Notes: generated by a model not told the origin, from the letters alone. A stretch of 64,000 bases of DNA from Parabacteroides faecalis (GCF_022809355.1 NZ_JAKZMM010000016.1:1-64000), one strand, 5' to 3'. Counted from the first letter of the stretch, positions 33,561-43,168 are shown. Translations and numbers: made by a program.

Positions 33561-34325
33561 TTACTTATTCTTATCTATTAATTCCTGTGCCAATTGCATA
33601 TAATTCAGTGAGCCCTTCGAATCGGCATCATACAAAAGCACCGGCTTTCCATAGCTGGACGCCTCACTTAACTTCACGTTCCGTTGAATGACGGTATTAA
33701 ATACCAAATTCTGGAACGGGCGCTTTACCTCTTCATAAATCTGGTTAGCCAAACGAAGGCGTGAATCATACATGGTCAGCAGAAAACCTTCTATCTCTAA
33801 TACCGGATTTAGTTTTGACTTGATAATCTTAATTGTATTCAGCAATTTGCTAATTCCTTCCAACGCAAAATATTCACATTGTACCGGGATAATCACCGAA
33901 TCGGCTGCTGTCAGCGCATTGACAGTAATTAATCCCAACGAAGGTGAACAGTCTATCAGAATATAATCATACTTTGTTTTCAGAGGAACCAGTATGTGTT
34001 TCAATATCTGTTCGCGATTGTCCATATTCAGCATCTCAATCTCCGCACCAACCAAATCTATGTGAGATGGAATAATGTCCAAACCTTCTATTTCCGTTGG
34101 TACGACGGCTGTCTGTGCATCATTTCCGTTCACCAGACATTCATAAATGGAAACTTCCACATTTCGGATATCAACTCCCAAACCGGAAGATGCATTTGCC
34201 TGCGGATCAGCATCAACAACCAATACTTTCTTTTCTAGGGCGGCCAATGAAGCGGCTAAATTGATCGTCGTTGTTGTTTTACCAACACCGCCTTTCTGAT
34301 TTGCCAAAGCAATAATCTTTCCCAT
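33561..34325 (-). CDS. parA: Chromosome partitioning ATPase ParA
   Basis: A 254-residue ParA/Soj ATPase. The deviant Walker A box is GGVGKTTTTINLA (residues 9-21), Walker A' is VLVVDADPQANASS, and the Walker B region is YDYILIDCSPSLG. It moves ParB-parS complexes during chromosome segregation. The frame is open to 34355, but MGKIIALANQKGG at 34325 is the standard family start. First gene of the parA-parB-DUF5683-mltD operon. Confidence 0.95.
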   Translation of the reverse strand: MGKIIALANQKGGVGKTTTTINLAASLAALEKKVLVVDADPQANASSGLGVDIRNVEVSIYECLVNGNDAQTAVVPTEIEGLDIIPSHIDLVGAEIEMLNMDNREQILKHILVPLKTKYDYILIDCSPSLGLITVNALTAADSVIIPVQCEYFALEGISKLLNTIKIIKSKLNPVLEIEGFLLTMYDSRLRLANQIYEEVKRPFQNLVFNTVIQRNVKLSEASSYGKPVLLYDADSKGSLNYMQLAQELIDKNK

Positions 34326-34450
34326 AAAATTGTACCCATTAAAATCCGGGTACAAAACTAAACATTTAAAATTGAATCACATTCGTTTATTCTGAAACAA
34401 TCGTTGCATTGTTGATAACTTTCGTGAATTGTTGATAACTTATCAGACGT

Positions 34451-34825
34451 TTATTGGAGACTTTCTTCCTGTTGCCGCATTTCTTTATTTCTTTTCCGAT
34501 CCAACCAGACACCTGCAATATACAACGGTACAGCCAGTGCACAGGTTAAAACCAACGACAAATAAGGTGTCATTTCTTCCAGAATAACACGCATGGTTAA
34601 TTTATTGGCATACATGTAATAAAAAGCACCTGCGGCAAGTAGCAGATACACCAGAAACCAACCCAACCAGGAAGCTGTAGAAGGCATATTCGGTACAAAA
34701 GCAATTTTAGCTGCTTGTTGCTGACGTATCAAAGCCATGATACGGGTATTCAACGAGGCGGAAGGGCGTTCGGCCGTTCCTTCCATCAAACGGCGAGTCA
34801 GTCGGTCAAGATCCTTATTTTCCAT
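34451..34825 (-). CDS. Small membrane protein, probable anti-sigma partner
   Basis: A 124-residue protein with a cytoplasmic N-terminal helix region (about 45 residues) and two transmembrane helices (WLGWFLVYLLLAAGAFYYMY; LSLVLTCALAVPLYIAGVWL). It follows the ECF sigma factor gene with a 2-bp gap. Position and topology suggest a membrane-bound regulator of that sigma factor; no sequence motif proves it. Confidence 0.65.
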   Translation of the reverse strand: MENKDLDRLTRRLMEGTAERPSASLNTRIMALIRQQQAAKIAFVPNMPSTASWLGWFLVYLLLAAGAFYYMYANKLTMRVILEEMTPYLSLVLTCALAVPLYIAGVWLDRKRNKEMRQQEESLQ

Positions 34826-34827
34826 AT

Positions 34828-35391
34828 TTACAGCAAATTTCTCATTTCATTCTTCATTCGCTTTTCCAACGCTGTATAGAAATGTTTACGCGCCCGGAAA
34901 AGTTTTGTTTTCACATTCGATTCGGAAAGATCCGTGATTTGAACGATCTCTTCCACCGAACATTCATCCAGATAATATAATGTCAATAACAGAGCCTCAT
35001 CTTTTTCCAGTGTCTTCAATATCTGCGAGATGATTTCTTTTCTATCTTCTCTCTCCAGCAGGGAAGTAGCGGTTTCTTGTTCTGCCAGAGAGACATCTCC
35101 GGCCTCTACTTCGTCATAATCCGAAAAAAGATGTTGCCCGCGCAAAGCAGTCAAAGCCGTCCGGTAAACAATCCGATAAAACCAGGAAGAAAGCTTACTG
35201 TCAAAACGAAAGTCTGGCAGAGCCTGATACATTTTCAAGAATGCATCCTGTACTACTTCTTCGGCATCCTCCCGGTTTTCCACGATTCGAACGGCTATGG
35301 TATAGGCCATTTTCTCATATTTGGCTACCAGGCATGAGAAACTCTGCATGTCTCCCGCCAGAATAGCGGCTATCCAACGACGTTCATCCAT
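34828..35391 (-). CDS. ECF-type RNA polymerase sigma factor
   Basis: A 187-residue sigma-70 family factor with region 2 (FSCLVAKYEKMAYTIAVRIV, DAEEVVQDAFLKMYQ) and region 4 (LLLTLYYLDECSVEEIVQIT, SESNVKTKLFRARKHFY). Regions 1 and 3 are lacking, as in ECF sigma factors. It is followed by a two-helix membrane protein and preceded after 3 bp by the DUF6249 gene, so the three form an operon. Confidence 0.93.
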   Translation of the reverse strand: MDERRWIAAILAGDMQSFSCLVAKYEKMAYTIAVRIVENREDAEEVVQDAFLKMYQALPDFRFDSKLSSWFYRIVYRTALTALRGQHLFSDYDEVEAGDVSLAEQETATSLLEREDRKEIISQILKTLEKDEALLLTLYYLDECSVEEIVQITDLSESNVKTKLFRARKHFYTALEKRMKNEMRNLL

Positions 35392-35394
35392 TGA

Positions 35395-35805
35395 TTACAG
35401 TTGTTCGATCCTACGCTCAGTATCTGCATTCATTTTCTTGTCTTCCAGACGTTCTTTCATTTGCAATTTGCGGGAAAGTGCGAAATAAACAATGAAACCA
35501 AGACCGCCAAACAAAACAGCAAACGTAGGGATCACCATAAACTCAAAATCGTTTTCCGGAACCGATGGTTCAACAAACATACCTACAATCAGGCCGATTG
35601 CCAGTCCCACCATAAACAAACCATTCCGCAATGCCGGATAACGGTTTGGACTTCGTTCGGGTTCTGCCAAGATAACTCCCTTATCAATCATCTTGATGCG
35701 TTCTTCGTGACGGTTACGAAGCAGAATAACCCATCCTGTACCTAAGGCTGCAACCGGGAAAATAAAAATACCGATAACGGCTACCAATCCTATTAATTCA
35801 TCCAT
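35395..35805 (-). CDS. DUF6249 membrane protein
   Basis: A 136-residue protein with three transmembrane helices (LIGLVAVIGIFIFPVAALGT; LFMVGLAIGLIVGMFV; MVIPTFAVLFGGLGFIVYFA) and a charged C-terminal tail. The pattern matches DUF6249 proteins of Bacteroidales, which commonly accompany ECF sigma genes. Function unknown. First gene of the sigma operon. Confidence 0.85.
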   Translation of the reverse strand: MDELIGLVAVIGIFIFPVAALGTGWVILLRNRHEERIKMIDKGVILAEPERSPNRYPALRNGLFMVGLAIGLIVGMFVEPSVPENDFEFMVIPTFAVLFGGLGFIVYFALSRKLQMKERLEDKKMNADTERRIEQL

Positions 35806-35884
35806 ATCTGTAACTTTTTAAATGGTTAGTAATTAAGTTCATTTGTCCATAAGACTACACGACTTAAACTCTGGTTACAGAAAA

Positions 35885-35914
35885 GCCCGAGATTAACACA
35901 TCTTAACCTCGGGC
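35885..35914 (-). terminator. Terminator of the Gfo/Idh-DUF1080 operon
   Basis: GCCCGAGATTAA pairs with TTAACCTCGGGC (one mismatch) 27 bp past the DUF1080 stop, followed by TTTTCT on the minus strand. Confidence 0.75.
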
Positions 35915-35940
35915 TCTTTATTCAATTGTTCAACTATATA

Positions 35941-36798
35941 TTAGTCAAGAACCTTAATACGAATGTTACGATACCATACGTTATCACCATGATCCTGCAA
36001 ACCGATGAAACCTTCTTTCTTTTCACCACCGCAGTTCAACAGCAATTCGTATGCCAACGGCCATTTGTCTTTGCTGAATTTACTCTTATCCAACATTTCT
36101 TTCCAAGCCGGAGTCCACATGTGGTATTCAACAACTGGAGAATCACTGTTCAGATAATGAGCGATTGTTCCTTTGTAGCAAAGGATCTTACCCTTGTTCC
36201 ATTCGCCATAAGGTTTAGCATTCTGCGGTTTAGCCGGAATCATATCATACAAAGAAGATGATTTACGGTTACCGTCAACGCCTAACTTAGCATCTGGATG
36301 GTTTTCGTTATCCAATACCTGGTATTCCGGAGCAGAAATATATGAAGGCTGACCTTCAACTTCCTGAATCATGATAAATACACCAGAGTTGGCACCTTTA
36401 TCTACCTTCCATTCGAATTCCAATTCGAAGTTGCTGAACTTGTGAGCGAAAATCAAATCGCCACCGTCCTTAGCACCAGCTTCACCATTTCCTGAACCTT
36501 TGATGTGGATAGCACCATCATCTACAACCCAAGCTGCCGGAACATCTTCACGGTCATAACCACGCCAACCGTTCAATGTCTTACCGTCAAACAAAGTGAT
36601 CCAGCCATCGTTGTCTTTCGGGAAAGCAGACAAATCAACTGTCGGAAGATCCAATAATTTGTACTCAGGAGCTGCTGCTTCTGCTGCAGGTTCTTCTACC
36701 GGAGTTGTTTCAGCTGTTTCTGCTTTTTTGCCTCCATTACAAGATGCAAAGCACATCATCAGTGCTGCTGCACCAGCAAATAATACTGACTTTTTCAT
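35941..36798 (-). CDS. DUF1080 (3-keto-disaccharide hydrolase type) lipoprotein
   Basis: A 285-residue lipoprotein with lipobox ALMMCFASC (Cys 20) and a short acidic Ala/Glu-rich linker. A DUF1080 beta-sandwich domain follows (WITLFDGKTLNGWRGYD, FELEFEWKVDKGANSGVFI, EYQVLDNENHPDAK, GFIGLQDHGDNVWYRNIRI). Domain members include 3-keto-glucoside/disaccharide hydrolases. It lies 29 bp downstream of a secreted Gfo/Idh/MocA-type oxidoreductase. Such pairs would first oxidise a sugar and then cleave the keto-sugar, so they probably act together in the periplasm. The substrate is unknown. Confidence 0.9.
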   Translation of the reverse strand: MKKSVLFAGAAALMMCFASCNGGKKAETAETTPVEEPAAEAAAPEYKLLDLPTVDLSAFPKDNDGWITLFDGKTLNGWRGYDREDVPAAWVVDDGAIHIKGSGNGEAGAKDGGDLIFAHKFSNFELEFEWKVDKGANSGVFIMIQEVEGQPSYISAPEYQVLDNENHPDAKLGVDGNRKSSSLYDMIPAKPQNAKPYGEWNKGKILCYKGTIAHYLNSDSPVVEYHMWTPAWKEMLDKSKFSKDKWPLAYELLLNCGGEKKEGFIGLQDHGDNVWYRNIRIKVLD

Positions 36799-36827
36799 TT
36801 TACTTTTTTATTTTGTTTAAAACCTTA

Positions 36828-38312
36828 TTATCTAGGCATATCAGGCAACTTCCAACCGTCACGGTAGTTATGCTTGATCAATTCAGCTGCGAACTGCTTA
36901 GCGTTAACCGGTTCTGTCCAATCTTTGTTGAATGAAGGATGACCATCATGAATAGTGAAACCATCCTTGATACAAGTCTTGATTGTTTCGTTGTCTGCAA
37001 TATTGGTAAACTGCATGTTCTGGCCATCCCATTCCAATGTCTTGTTCAAAGCCTGCAAACGGATTGCCAATACACCCATTACCACCATTTCATTGAACGG
37101 ACCAGCTTCTTCGAAACGAGACTTCAATACACGACGGTTTTCTTTGCTTTCCTTACAAGCTGCTACCCAGTCCATTTCATGACCACCGCCCATTGCTTTC
37201 GGTACACGACGGCAAACTTTCGGAGCGTTAGGAACACGACCTGACAACAAGAACGGCTGTTGACCGTAGCAACCGCAAATCAATGTATCTTTTGTTCCGT
37301 GGAAGATTGTCAAACCACCACCAGGACCCATCAATTGTTTACCTTCTGGGAAACCTTTTGGACGATCAGGCATCATTCCGCCATCATACCAGTGAATTTC
37401 AACTTCCGGCATAGCGATCTTCGGCATGTTTTCACGAGCCGGGAATGTCAATTTAACGTGTTGAGCCTGAGGAGCACAAGCATTCAACAACAGTGTTGAA
37501 GAACCTTCTACTTTAGTAGGATAGCCTAACTTCAAGGCTTTAAACGGCTGATGCAAGATGTGGCAAGCCATATCTCCCAATGCACCTGTACCATAATCCC
37601 ACCATCCACGCCAGTTCCAAGGATGATATACAGCGTTATAAGGATTCAATTTAGCAGGACCTGTAAACAAATCCCAGTTCAATGTCTTCGGAATGCGGTC
37701 TTCTTTTTCAGGAGCGTTCAGACCCTGCGGCCAAATAGGACGGTCAGTAGCACATTCTACTTTATATACTTCACCGATTTCACCATTCCAAATCCATTCG
37801 CAAACCAAATCAGTTCCTTCATCTGAAGAACCCTGGTTACCCATCTGGGTAGCAACACCAGTTGATTTAGCTAAATTTGTCAGCAAACGAGATTCATATA
37901 CAGAGTGAGTCAACGGTTTCTGGCAATATACGTGTTTTCCCAGAGTCATCGCATCGGCAGTAATCATAGCATGAGTATGGTCGGCTGTAGCGATGATAAC
38001 CGCATCAATTGAGCTAGCCATTTCATCGTACATCTTACGATAATCCCAATATTTCTTTGCATTGGGGAATTCGTCGAATACACCTTTAGCATATTTCCAG
38101 TCAACATCGCAAAGTGCTACCAGATTTTCGGTATCCTTTACGTGACTGATATTAGCATGACCCATACCACCGATACCTACGGCAGCAATATTCAACTTGT
38201 CAGTCGGAGCTACATATCCGTGACTTTTTCCTAAAATAGAATTAGGAGCAATTGTAAACGCGGCAGCAGCTGCAGCGCTTCTCTGAAGGAATGATCTTCT
38301 ACTAATTGACAT
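36828..38312 (-). CDS. Gfo/Idh/MocA family oxidoreductase with Tat-type leader
   Basis: A 494-residue NAD(P)-dependent sugar oxidoreductase. It has a twin-arginine type leader (MSISRRSFLQRSAAAAAAFT), a Rossmann domain with KLNIAAVGIGGMGHANI near residue 40, the motif CQKPLTHSVYE near residue 131 containing the conserved Lys, and a C-terminal alpha/beta substrate domain. The leader suggests export in a folded, cofactor-loaded state. It is cotranscribed with the DUF1080 lipoprotein. A -7 box TATATTTG (38397-38404, minus strand) with ATTG 19 nt upstream is a good promoter. Confidence 0.92.
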   Translation of the reverse strand: MSISRRSFLQRSAAAAAAFTIAPNSILGKSHGYVAPTDKLNIAAVGIGGMGHANISHVKDTENLVALCDVDWKYAKGVFDEFPNAKKYWDYRKMYDEMASSIDAVIIATADHTHAMITADAMTLGKHVYCQKPLTHSVYESRLLTNLAKSTGVATQMGNQGSSDEGTDLVCEWIWNGEIGEVYKVECATDRPIWPQGLNAPEKEDRIPKTLNWDLFTGPAKLNPYNAVYHPWNWRGWWDYGTGALGDMACHILHQPFKALKLGYPTKVEGSSTLLLNACAPQAQHVKLTFPARENMPKIAMPEVEIHWYDGGMMPDRPKGFPEGKQLMGPGGGLTIFHGTKDTLICGCYGQQPFLLSGRVPNAPKVCRRVPKAMGGGHEMDWVAACKESKENRRVLKSRFEEAGPFNEMVVMGVLAIRLQALNKTLEWDGQNMQFTNIADNETIKTCIKDGFTIHDGHPSFNKDWTEPVNAKQFAAELIKHNYRDGWKLPDMPR

Positions 38313-38901
38313 AATAATTAAATTTATAGATTAGCACACTAATGTTTTTCACTTATCCATATCCTTAATTCACTATGCAGTGGACCAAGGTTGTTGCAAA
38401 TATAAGGATACATTAATTATCAACAATCATATTTCCGATAAAATCTTTAATAAAATAATTTTTTTTAACAGCAAAATCCGTCATATTTCAACTATCAAAC
38501 AGCTTTCTATTTGCAGAAAGAGATGAATCTTTGGATAAAAACAGACCCGTATTCATATCTAATAATCAGACAGACAAGTTTGTATATTATTATTTTAAAC
38601 TGGGCAACCAGTTGCTTCTTGGTATAAAGAATACGACTTTTCAATTTTTTGACAGCTGTCAAAAAGCTTTTCCATATATGTGATAAAGCTTTAGCACAGC
38701 TGTCAAAAAGCTTTACGACTACTGTGCTAAAGCTAGAAAGTAATAGGATTTTTACCATTTGCCGGCAGGATATGAAAAAATCTTACAGATATTACCCGCA
38801 ACTTTTTTCTAGTCTTGCTGTTTATATAATAAGGAATAAAATATCCGATTCGGATTCCGGGAAGAAATGATAGGCAGAAACAACCTGAAGACACCTCGAA
38901 A
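38313..38901. other. Intergenic region with oxidoreductase promoter and palindromic repeat
   Basis: No credible gene. It holds the promoter of the Gfo/Idh/MocA gene (38397-38404) and the second copy of the 52-bp palindromic repeat (38646-38697). Extra modules of that repeat follow to about 38742 (CTGTCAAAAAGCTTTACGAC, GTGCTAAAGC). A minus-strand reading frame at 38507-38758 is built from the repeat and looks spurious. Confidence 0.6.
38646..38697. repeat. 52-bp interspersed palindromic repeat, copy 2
   Basis: Identical to 131-182 and in the same orientation, including the perfect 20-bp palindrome centred on CAGCTG. The modules that follow differ between the two copies, so the repeat is built of shuffled units rather than being one fixed element. 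Confidence 0.8.
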
Positions 38902-39129
38902 ATGAAGACGTACATACGGAAAATCTACGATTTTTACCGGGAAGGTTTCCTGAGCATGAGGCTGGGAAAACTTCTCTGGCTGATCATCCTGATCAAGCTC
39001 TTCATTATTTTCTTCATCCTAAAACTCTTCTTTTTTCCTGATTTCCTGGGGAAATATAAGACGCCGGTAGAAAAGGAAGAATATGTTTCCGGGGAATTGG
39101 TCAACCGGGCTCATTCATTTATTAAATAA
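38902..39129 (+). CDS. DUF4492 small membrane protein
   Basis: A 75-residue protein with one transmembrane helix (LLWLIILIKLFIIFFILKLF). It matches DUF4492, a small protein found just upstream of cydA in Bacteroidales. It ends 11 bp before cydA and is surely in the same operon. It may help assemble the bd oxidase, like the small CydX-type subunits, but this is an inference. Confidence 0.88.
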   Translation: MKTYIRKIYDFYREGFLSMRLGKLLWLIILIKLFIIFFILKLFFFPDFLGKYKTPVEKEEYVSGELVNRAHSFIK

Positions 39130-39140
39130 CATCATGTACC

Positions 39141-40721
39141 ATGATTGCGAATATTGACACCTCATTGATCGACTGGTCGAGAGCTCAGTTTGCTCTCACA
39201 GCCATGTATCATTGGCTTTTTGTGCCTCTTACATTGGGTTTGGGTATCATCCAGGCCCTGATGGAAACGCTGTATGTAAAAACGGGTAAGGAGTATTGGA
39301 AAACGACTGCCCGTTTTTGGATGAAACTGTTTGGAATTAATTTCGCCATCGGTGTTGCGACCGGATTGATTCTCGAATTTGAATTCGGGACAAACTGGTC
39401 TAATTACAGTTGGTTTGTAGGAGACATATTCGGAGCTCCGCTTGCCATCGAAGGTATTGTGGCCTTCTTTATGGAAGCAACCTTTATAGCCGTCATGTAT
39501 TTCGGCTGGGAGAAGGTGAGCAAACGTTTCCATCTGGCTTCCACGTGGCTGACTATTGCCGGAGCAACCCTTTCGGCCTTATGGATTCTGGTAGCAAACG
39601 CCTGGATGCAATATCCGGCAGGTATGCACTTCAATCCGGACACCGTGCGAAACGAAATGCTTGATTTCTGGGCAGTAGCTCTCTCTCCGGTAGCCATCAA
39701 TAAGTTTTTCCATACGGTTTTGTCCGGTTGGGTAACAGGAGCGACCTTTGTCATCGGTTTGAGTTGCTGGTATTTATATAAGAAACGCGAACAGGCTTTT
39801 GCGCTACGGAGCATCAAGGTTGGAGCTATCTTCGGATTAGTGGCTTCCGTGCTTTTGCTTTGGACCGGTGATGGTTCGGCTTATCAGGTAGCCGACAAGC
39901 AACCGATGAAACTGGCCGCCATGGAAGGTTTGTATCAAGGTGAAAAAGGAGCCGGACTGGTGGGTATTGGAATTCTGAATCCAAACCGTAGTTCGTATGA
40001 CAGCCCGGAAGATCCATTCCTCTTCAAAATAGAAATCCCAAAGATGCTTTCACTGCTGGCTGAACGAGATGCAGATGCCTTCGTTCCGGGCATCACCGAC
40101 CTGATTGAAGGAGGATATACGGATAAAACAGGCCAGCCCGCCTTATCGGCCGAAGAAAAGATTGCTAAAGGGAAACTGGCCATTCAAGCATTAGCCGATT
40201 ATCGCCAGGCCAAGAAAGAGAAAGATGAAGCCGGTATAGCAACTCATCGGACTGTATTGGAAGAGAATTTCGCCTACTTCGGATATGGATACCTGCAAGA
40301 TCCATCGGAACTGATTCCTCCGGTCGGACTCTCGTTCTATTCATTCCACGTAATGGTCCTTTTGGGCGGATACCTGATCCTGCTCTTCCTGGCCATTTGG
40401 ATACTGCACCGGAAATCCGCTTTCCTCCAGATGCGCTGGTTACATCTCGTCGCTTTATGGAGTATTCCTTTGGCTTATATAGCGGGACAGGCAGGATGGA
40501 TTGTGGCAGAAGTAGGCCGACAACCGTGGGCAATCCAGGATATTTTGCCAACGATAGCCGGTATTTCCCGACTCGAGACGGCTTCAGTACAAACAACCTT
40601 CTTCCTCTTCCTGATTCTGTTTACCGTTTTGCTCATAGCCGAACTGCGGATTCTGATCAAGGCCATTCAAGTCGGACCGGAAACAGAAACAGCCCATTCA
40701 CAGACTAACGAATACGAGTAA
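39141..40721 (+). CDS. cydA: Cytochrome bd ubiquinol oxidase subunit I
   Basis: A 526-residue inner-membrane subunit that binds hemes b558, b595 and d and oxidises quinol at low oxygen. Visible are RAQFALTAMYHWLFVPLTLG with the high-spin heme His, the GRQPW motif (AEVGRQPWAIQ) of the quinol site near residue 458, and about nine hydrophobic helices. The quinol-binding loop (about 270-380) is long and charged. It is followed by cydB after 21 bp. It allows nanaerobic respiration in Bacteroidales. Confidence 0.96.
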   Translation: MIANIDTSLIDWSRAQFALTAMYHWLFVPLTLGLGIIQALMETLYVKTGKEYWKTTARFWMKLFGINFAIGVATGLILEFEFGTNWSNYSWFVGDIFGAPLAIEGIVAFFMEATFIAVMYFGWEKVSKRFHLASTWLTIAGATLSALWILVANAWMQYPAGMHFNPDTVRNEMLDFWAVALSPVAINKFFHTVLSGWVTGATFVIGLSCWYLYKKREQAFALRSIKVGAIFGLVASVLLLWTGDGSAYQVADKQPMKLAAMEGLYQGEKGAGLVGIGILNPNRSSYDSPEDPFLFKIEIPKMLSLLAERDADAFVPGITDLIEGGYTDKTGQPALSAEEKIAKGKLAIQALADYRQAKKEKDEAGIATHRTVLEENFAYFGYGYLQDPSELIPPVGLSFYSFHVMVLLGGYLILLFLAIWILHRKSAFLQMRWLHLVALWSIPLAYIAGQAGWIVAEVGRQPWAIQDILPTIAGISRLETASVQTTFFLFLILFTVLLIAELRILIKAIQVGPETETAHSQTNEYE

Positions 40722-40742
40722 CATCTTAAATGAAATGATTCT

Positions 40743-41867
40743 ATGGAAACATCAACTTATATATTCTTACAGCATTACTGGTGGTTTCTCATTTCGCTTT
40801 TAGGCGGACTGCTGGTTTTCCTTTTATTTGTTCAGGGCGGCCAGTCGTTGTTGTTCCAACTCGGAAAGACGGAAACCCAACGACAGTTACTCCTCGAATC
40901 GACCGGAAAGAAATGGGAACTGACGTTCACTACCCTGGTTACTTTCGGCGGAGCTTTCTTTGCTTCTTTCCCATTATTCTATTCAACCAGTTTCGGTGGT
41001 GCTTACTGGGTATGGATGCTCATCTTGCTGTGTTTCGTATTACAGGCGGTCTCATACGAATACCAGATGCGAAAAGGAAACCTGCTCGGCAAAAAGACCT
41101 ACCGCATCTTTCTGCTGATTAATGGAATTGCCGGACCCGTCTTATTGGGTACAGCCGTCGGAACATTCTTCAACGGCGCCGAATTTATCGTGAATAAAGA
41201 ACAATTAAGCGTTCTTTCTATGCCTGTCATTTCCCAATGGGCAACGCCTTGGCACGGATTAGAGGCCGTATTGAATATCTGGAATGTCTGTTTGGGAATT
41301 GCCGTCTTTTTCCTGGCTCGAGTTTTAGCCATCCTATACTTTATGAATAATATAGACGACGAATCCATCAGAAGCCAAAGCTGGAACCGCTTGTTGCCTG
41401 AAAGTATCGCATTCCTGCTGTTCTTCCTGGCTTTCCTGGCCCATTGGCTGATAGCCGATGGCTTTGCCATCAATCCGGATACACAGGAAATCTTTATGCA
41501 GCCCTACAAATATGCCCTGAACCTACTGGAAATGCCCTATGTAACCGGCATCTTACTGGTTGGTGTAATCTTGGTTTTATGGGGAATCGGGAAAACTTAT
41601 CTGAATCCTTCCTATCGGGAAGGCATCTGGTTCAGCGGAACGGGAACAGTGCTGACGGTTCTTGCCCTTTTATTGTGTGCAGGTTGGAATCATACCGCTT
41701 ACTATCCGTCAATAACCGACTTACAAAGTTCACTGACACTGCAGAACAGTTGTTCCAGTCCGTTTACCCTGAAAGTCATGAGTTACGTATCTATCCTGAT
41801 ACCATTCGTCCTGGCTTATATTTTCTATGCATGGAGAGCTATCGACTTAAAACCGGGAAAGAAATAA
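40743..41867 (+). CDS. cydB: Cytochrome bd ubiquinol oxidase subunit II
   Basis: A 374-residue polytopic membrane protein, the partner of CydA. It has eight or nine hydrophobic helices, beginning with HYWWFLISLLGGLLVFLLFV, and ends in the helix SYVSILIPFVLAYIFYAWRA. It stabilises the heme-binding subunit. It is cotranscribed with cydA and followed by a strong hairpin. Confidence 0.94.
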   Translation: METSTYIFLQHYWWFLISLLGGLLVFLLFVQGGQSLLFQLGKTETQRQLLLESTGKKWELTFTTLVTFGGAFFASFPLFYSTSFGGAYWVWMLILLCFVLQAVSYEYQMRKGNLLGKKTYRIFLLINGIAGPVLLGTAVGTFFNGAEFIVNKEQLSVLSMPVISQWATPWHGLEAVLNIWNVCLGIAVFFLARVLAILYFMNNIDDESIRSQSWNRLLPESIAFLLFFLAFLAHWLIADGFAINPDTQEIFMQPYKYALNLLEMPYVTGILLVGVILVLWGIGKTYLNPSYREGIWFSGTGTVLTVLALLLCAGWNHTAYYPSITDLQSSLTLQNSCSSPFTLKVMSYVSILIPFVLAYIFYAWRAIDLKPGKK

Positions 41868-41892
41868 ACGGAAGGAACAGGCTTATAAAACT

Positions 41893-41925
41893 AGAAACGG
41901 CGTAGCTTCCCGCTAGGCCGTTTCT
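41893..41925 (+). terminator. cydAB terminator
   Basis: AGAAACGGCGTAG pairs with CTAGGCCGTTTCT (one mismatch), 26 bp past the cydB stop. The T-run is weak. Confidence 0.65.
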
Positions 41926-42135
41926 ACATTTAACCGTTTTAAACAAAAAGAAAAAGTTAGTCAAGGTTTAACTTAATAACCATTTTAAGATGATCATAAC
42001 TATCTTTACTTAAAAAGGACAGCGAACAAATATAATAATATAAACTCGAAACAAACAAGTAAAAGCTGTCATTTTCAAGTTTTTTTACACAATCCTTGAA
42101 GATTTACATTATCTTTGCACAAATGTTTCATTCTT

Positions 42136-43050
42136 ATGGCGGATTTTGAACTGAATATTTTAGGTTGTGGCTCAGCTTTACCCACAACACGTCATTTAGC
42201 TTCTTCACAAATCATTGACTTACGGGACAAATTGTATATGATTGACTGTGGAGAAGGAACACAAGTACAAATGCGGCGGATGCGAATCAAGTTCAGCCGT
42301 CTGAATCATATCTTTATATCGCACTTGCACGGTGATCATTGCTTTGGTTTACCCGGTTTAATATCTACCTTGGGTATGTTGGGAAGGAATGGCGACTTAT
42401 TTATTCATGGTCCGAAAGAATTAGGTACCTATCTGGACGCCATGCTGCAGTTGTTTTGTCAGGGGTTGCCTTTCCATGTCCAGTTCAATCCGGTCAATAC
42501 GCAGGAACATGCGTTGATCATGGAGGATCGTTCGGTTTCCGTCTATTCGATTCCGCTTAAACATCGGATTCCCTGTTGCGGATTCCTCTTCAAGGAAAAG
42601 CAGCGGGACGCGCATATCATCCGCGAAATGATCGACTTCTACCAAATTCCGGTAAAAGATATTCAATACATCAAACAGGGAGCGGATTACATCACGCCCG
42701 AGGGGAAATGTATTCCGAATCATCTCCTGACTCGTCCGGCAACACCGGCCCGTACGTATGCTTATTGTTCGGATACAGCCTATCTGCCGGAAATCATTCC
42801 TTACATTCGTCAAGTCGATTTATTATATCACGAAGCGACCTTTAAGGATGCCGATGCTGCCCGAGCCCACGAGACGTTTCATTCAACAGCCAAGGAAGCG
42901 GCAACCATCGCCCGTGACGCCGAAGTGAAGCGATTGCTGATCGGACATTACTCTGCCCGCTACGAAGATCCGTTGCCACTCAAACAGGAAGCTGTAAAGA
43001 TTTTCCCTGAAACGACACTGGCAAAGGAAGGAATGAAAATCAACTTGTAA
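42136..43050 (+). CDS. rnz: Ribonuclease Z
   Basis: A 304-residue metallo-beta-lactamase-fold nuclease that trims the 3' end of tRNA precursors. Motifs are LGCGSALPTTRHLASSQ at the N terminus, the zinc motif SHLHGDHCFGLPGL near residue 61, a Pro-rich PGKC-like region (TPEGKCIPNHLL), YCSDTAY, LLYHEATF and LIGHYSARY. The frame opens at a TTG (42115) that overlaps a TATCTTTG -7 box (42110-42117), so the ATG at 42136 (MADFELNILG) is the true start. tRNA-Pro here lacks an encoded CCA, so this enzyme has work to do. Confidence 0.95.
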   Translation: MADFELNILGCGSALPTTRHLASSQIIDLRDKLYMIDCGEGTQVQMRRMRIKFSRLNHIFISHLHGDHCFGLPGLISTLGMLGRNGDLFIHGPKELGTYLDAMLQLFCQGLPFHVQFNPVNTQEHALIMEDRSVSVYSIPLKHRIPCCGFLFKEKQRDAHIIREMIDFYQIPVKDIQYIKQGADYITPEGKCIPNHLLTRPATPARTYAYCSDTAYLPEIIPYIRQVDLLYHEATFKDADAARAHETFHSTAKEAATIARDAEVKRLLIGHYSARYEDPLPLKQEAVKIFPETTLAKEGMKINL

Positions 43051-43098
43051 GGGAATTAGAAAATTGACAAGTCTGAAAAAGGAACAGATCATCACAAA

Positions 43099-43140
43099 AC
43101 AAGGTTTTAGACAGCTAAACGACACTATCTAAAACCTTGT
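43099..43140. terminator. Bidirectional terminator between rnz and the convergent operon
   Basis: A perfect 13-bp stem, ACAAGGTTTTAGA pairing with TCTAAAACCTTGT, between convergent genes. Confidence 0.78.
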
Positions 43141-43168
43141 ATATACCGAGAGCTTATTAACCGCTCAA

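Noticed and set aside
32644-34450. A parS centromere close to parAB
   Set aside because: No TGTTTCACGTGAAACA-like 16-mer was seen in or near the parAB genes; it may lie outside the window.
38507-38758. Minus-strand 83-codon frame near the palindromic repeat
   Set aside because: Mostly made of repeat sequence and AT-rich spacer; no initiation signal.
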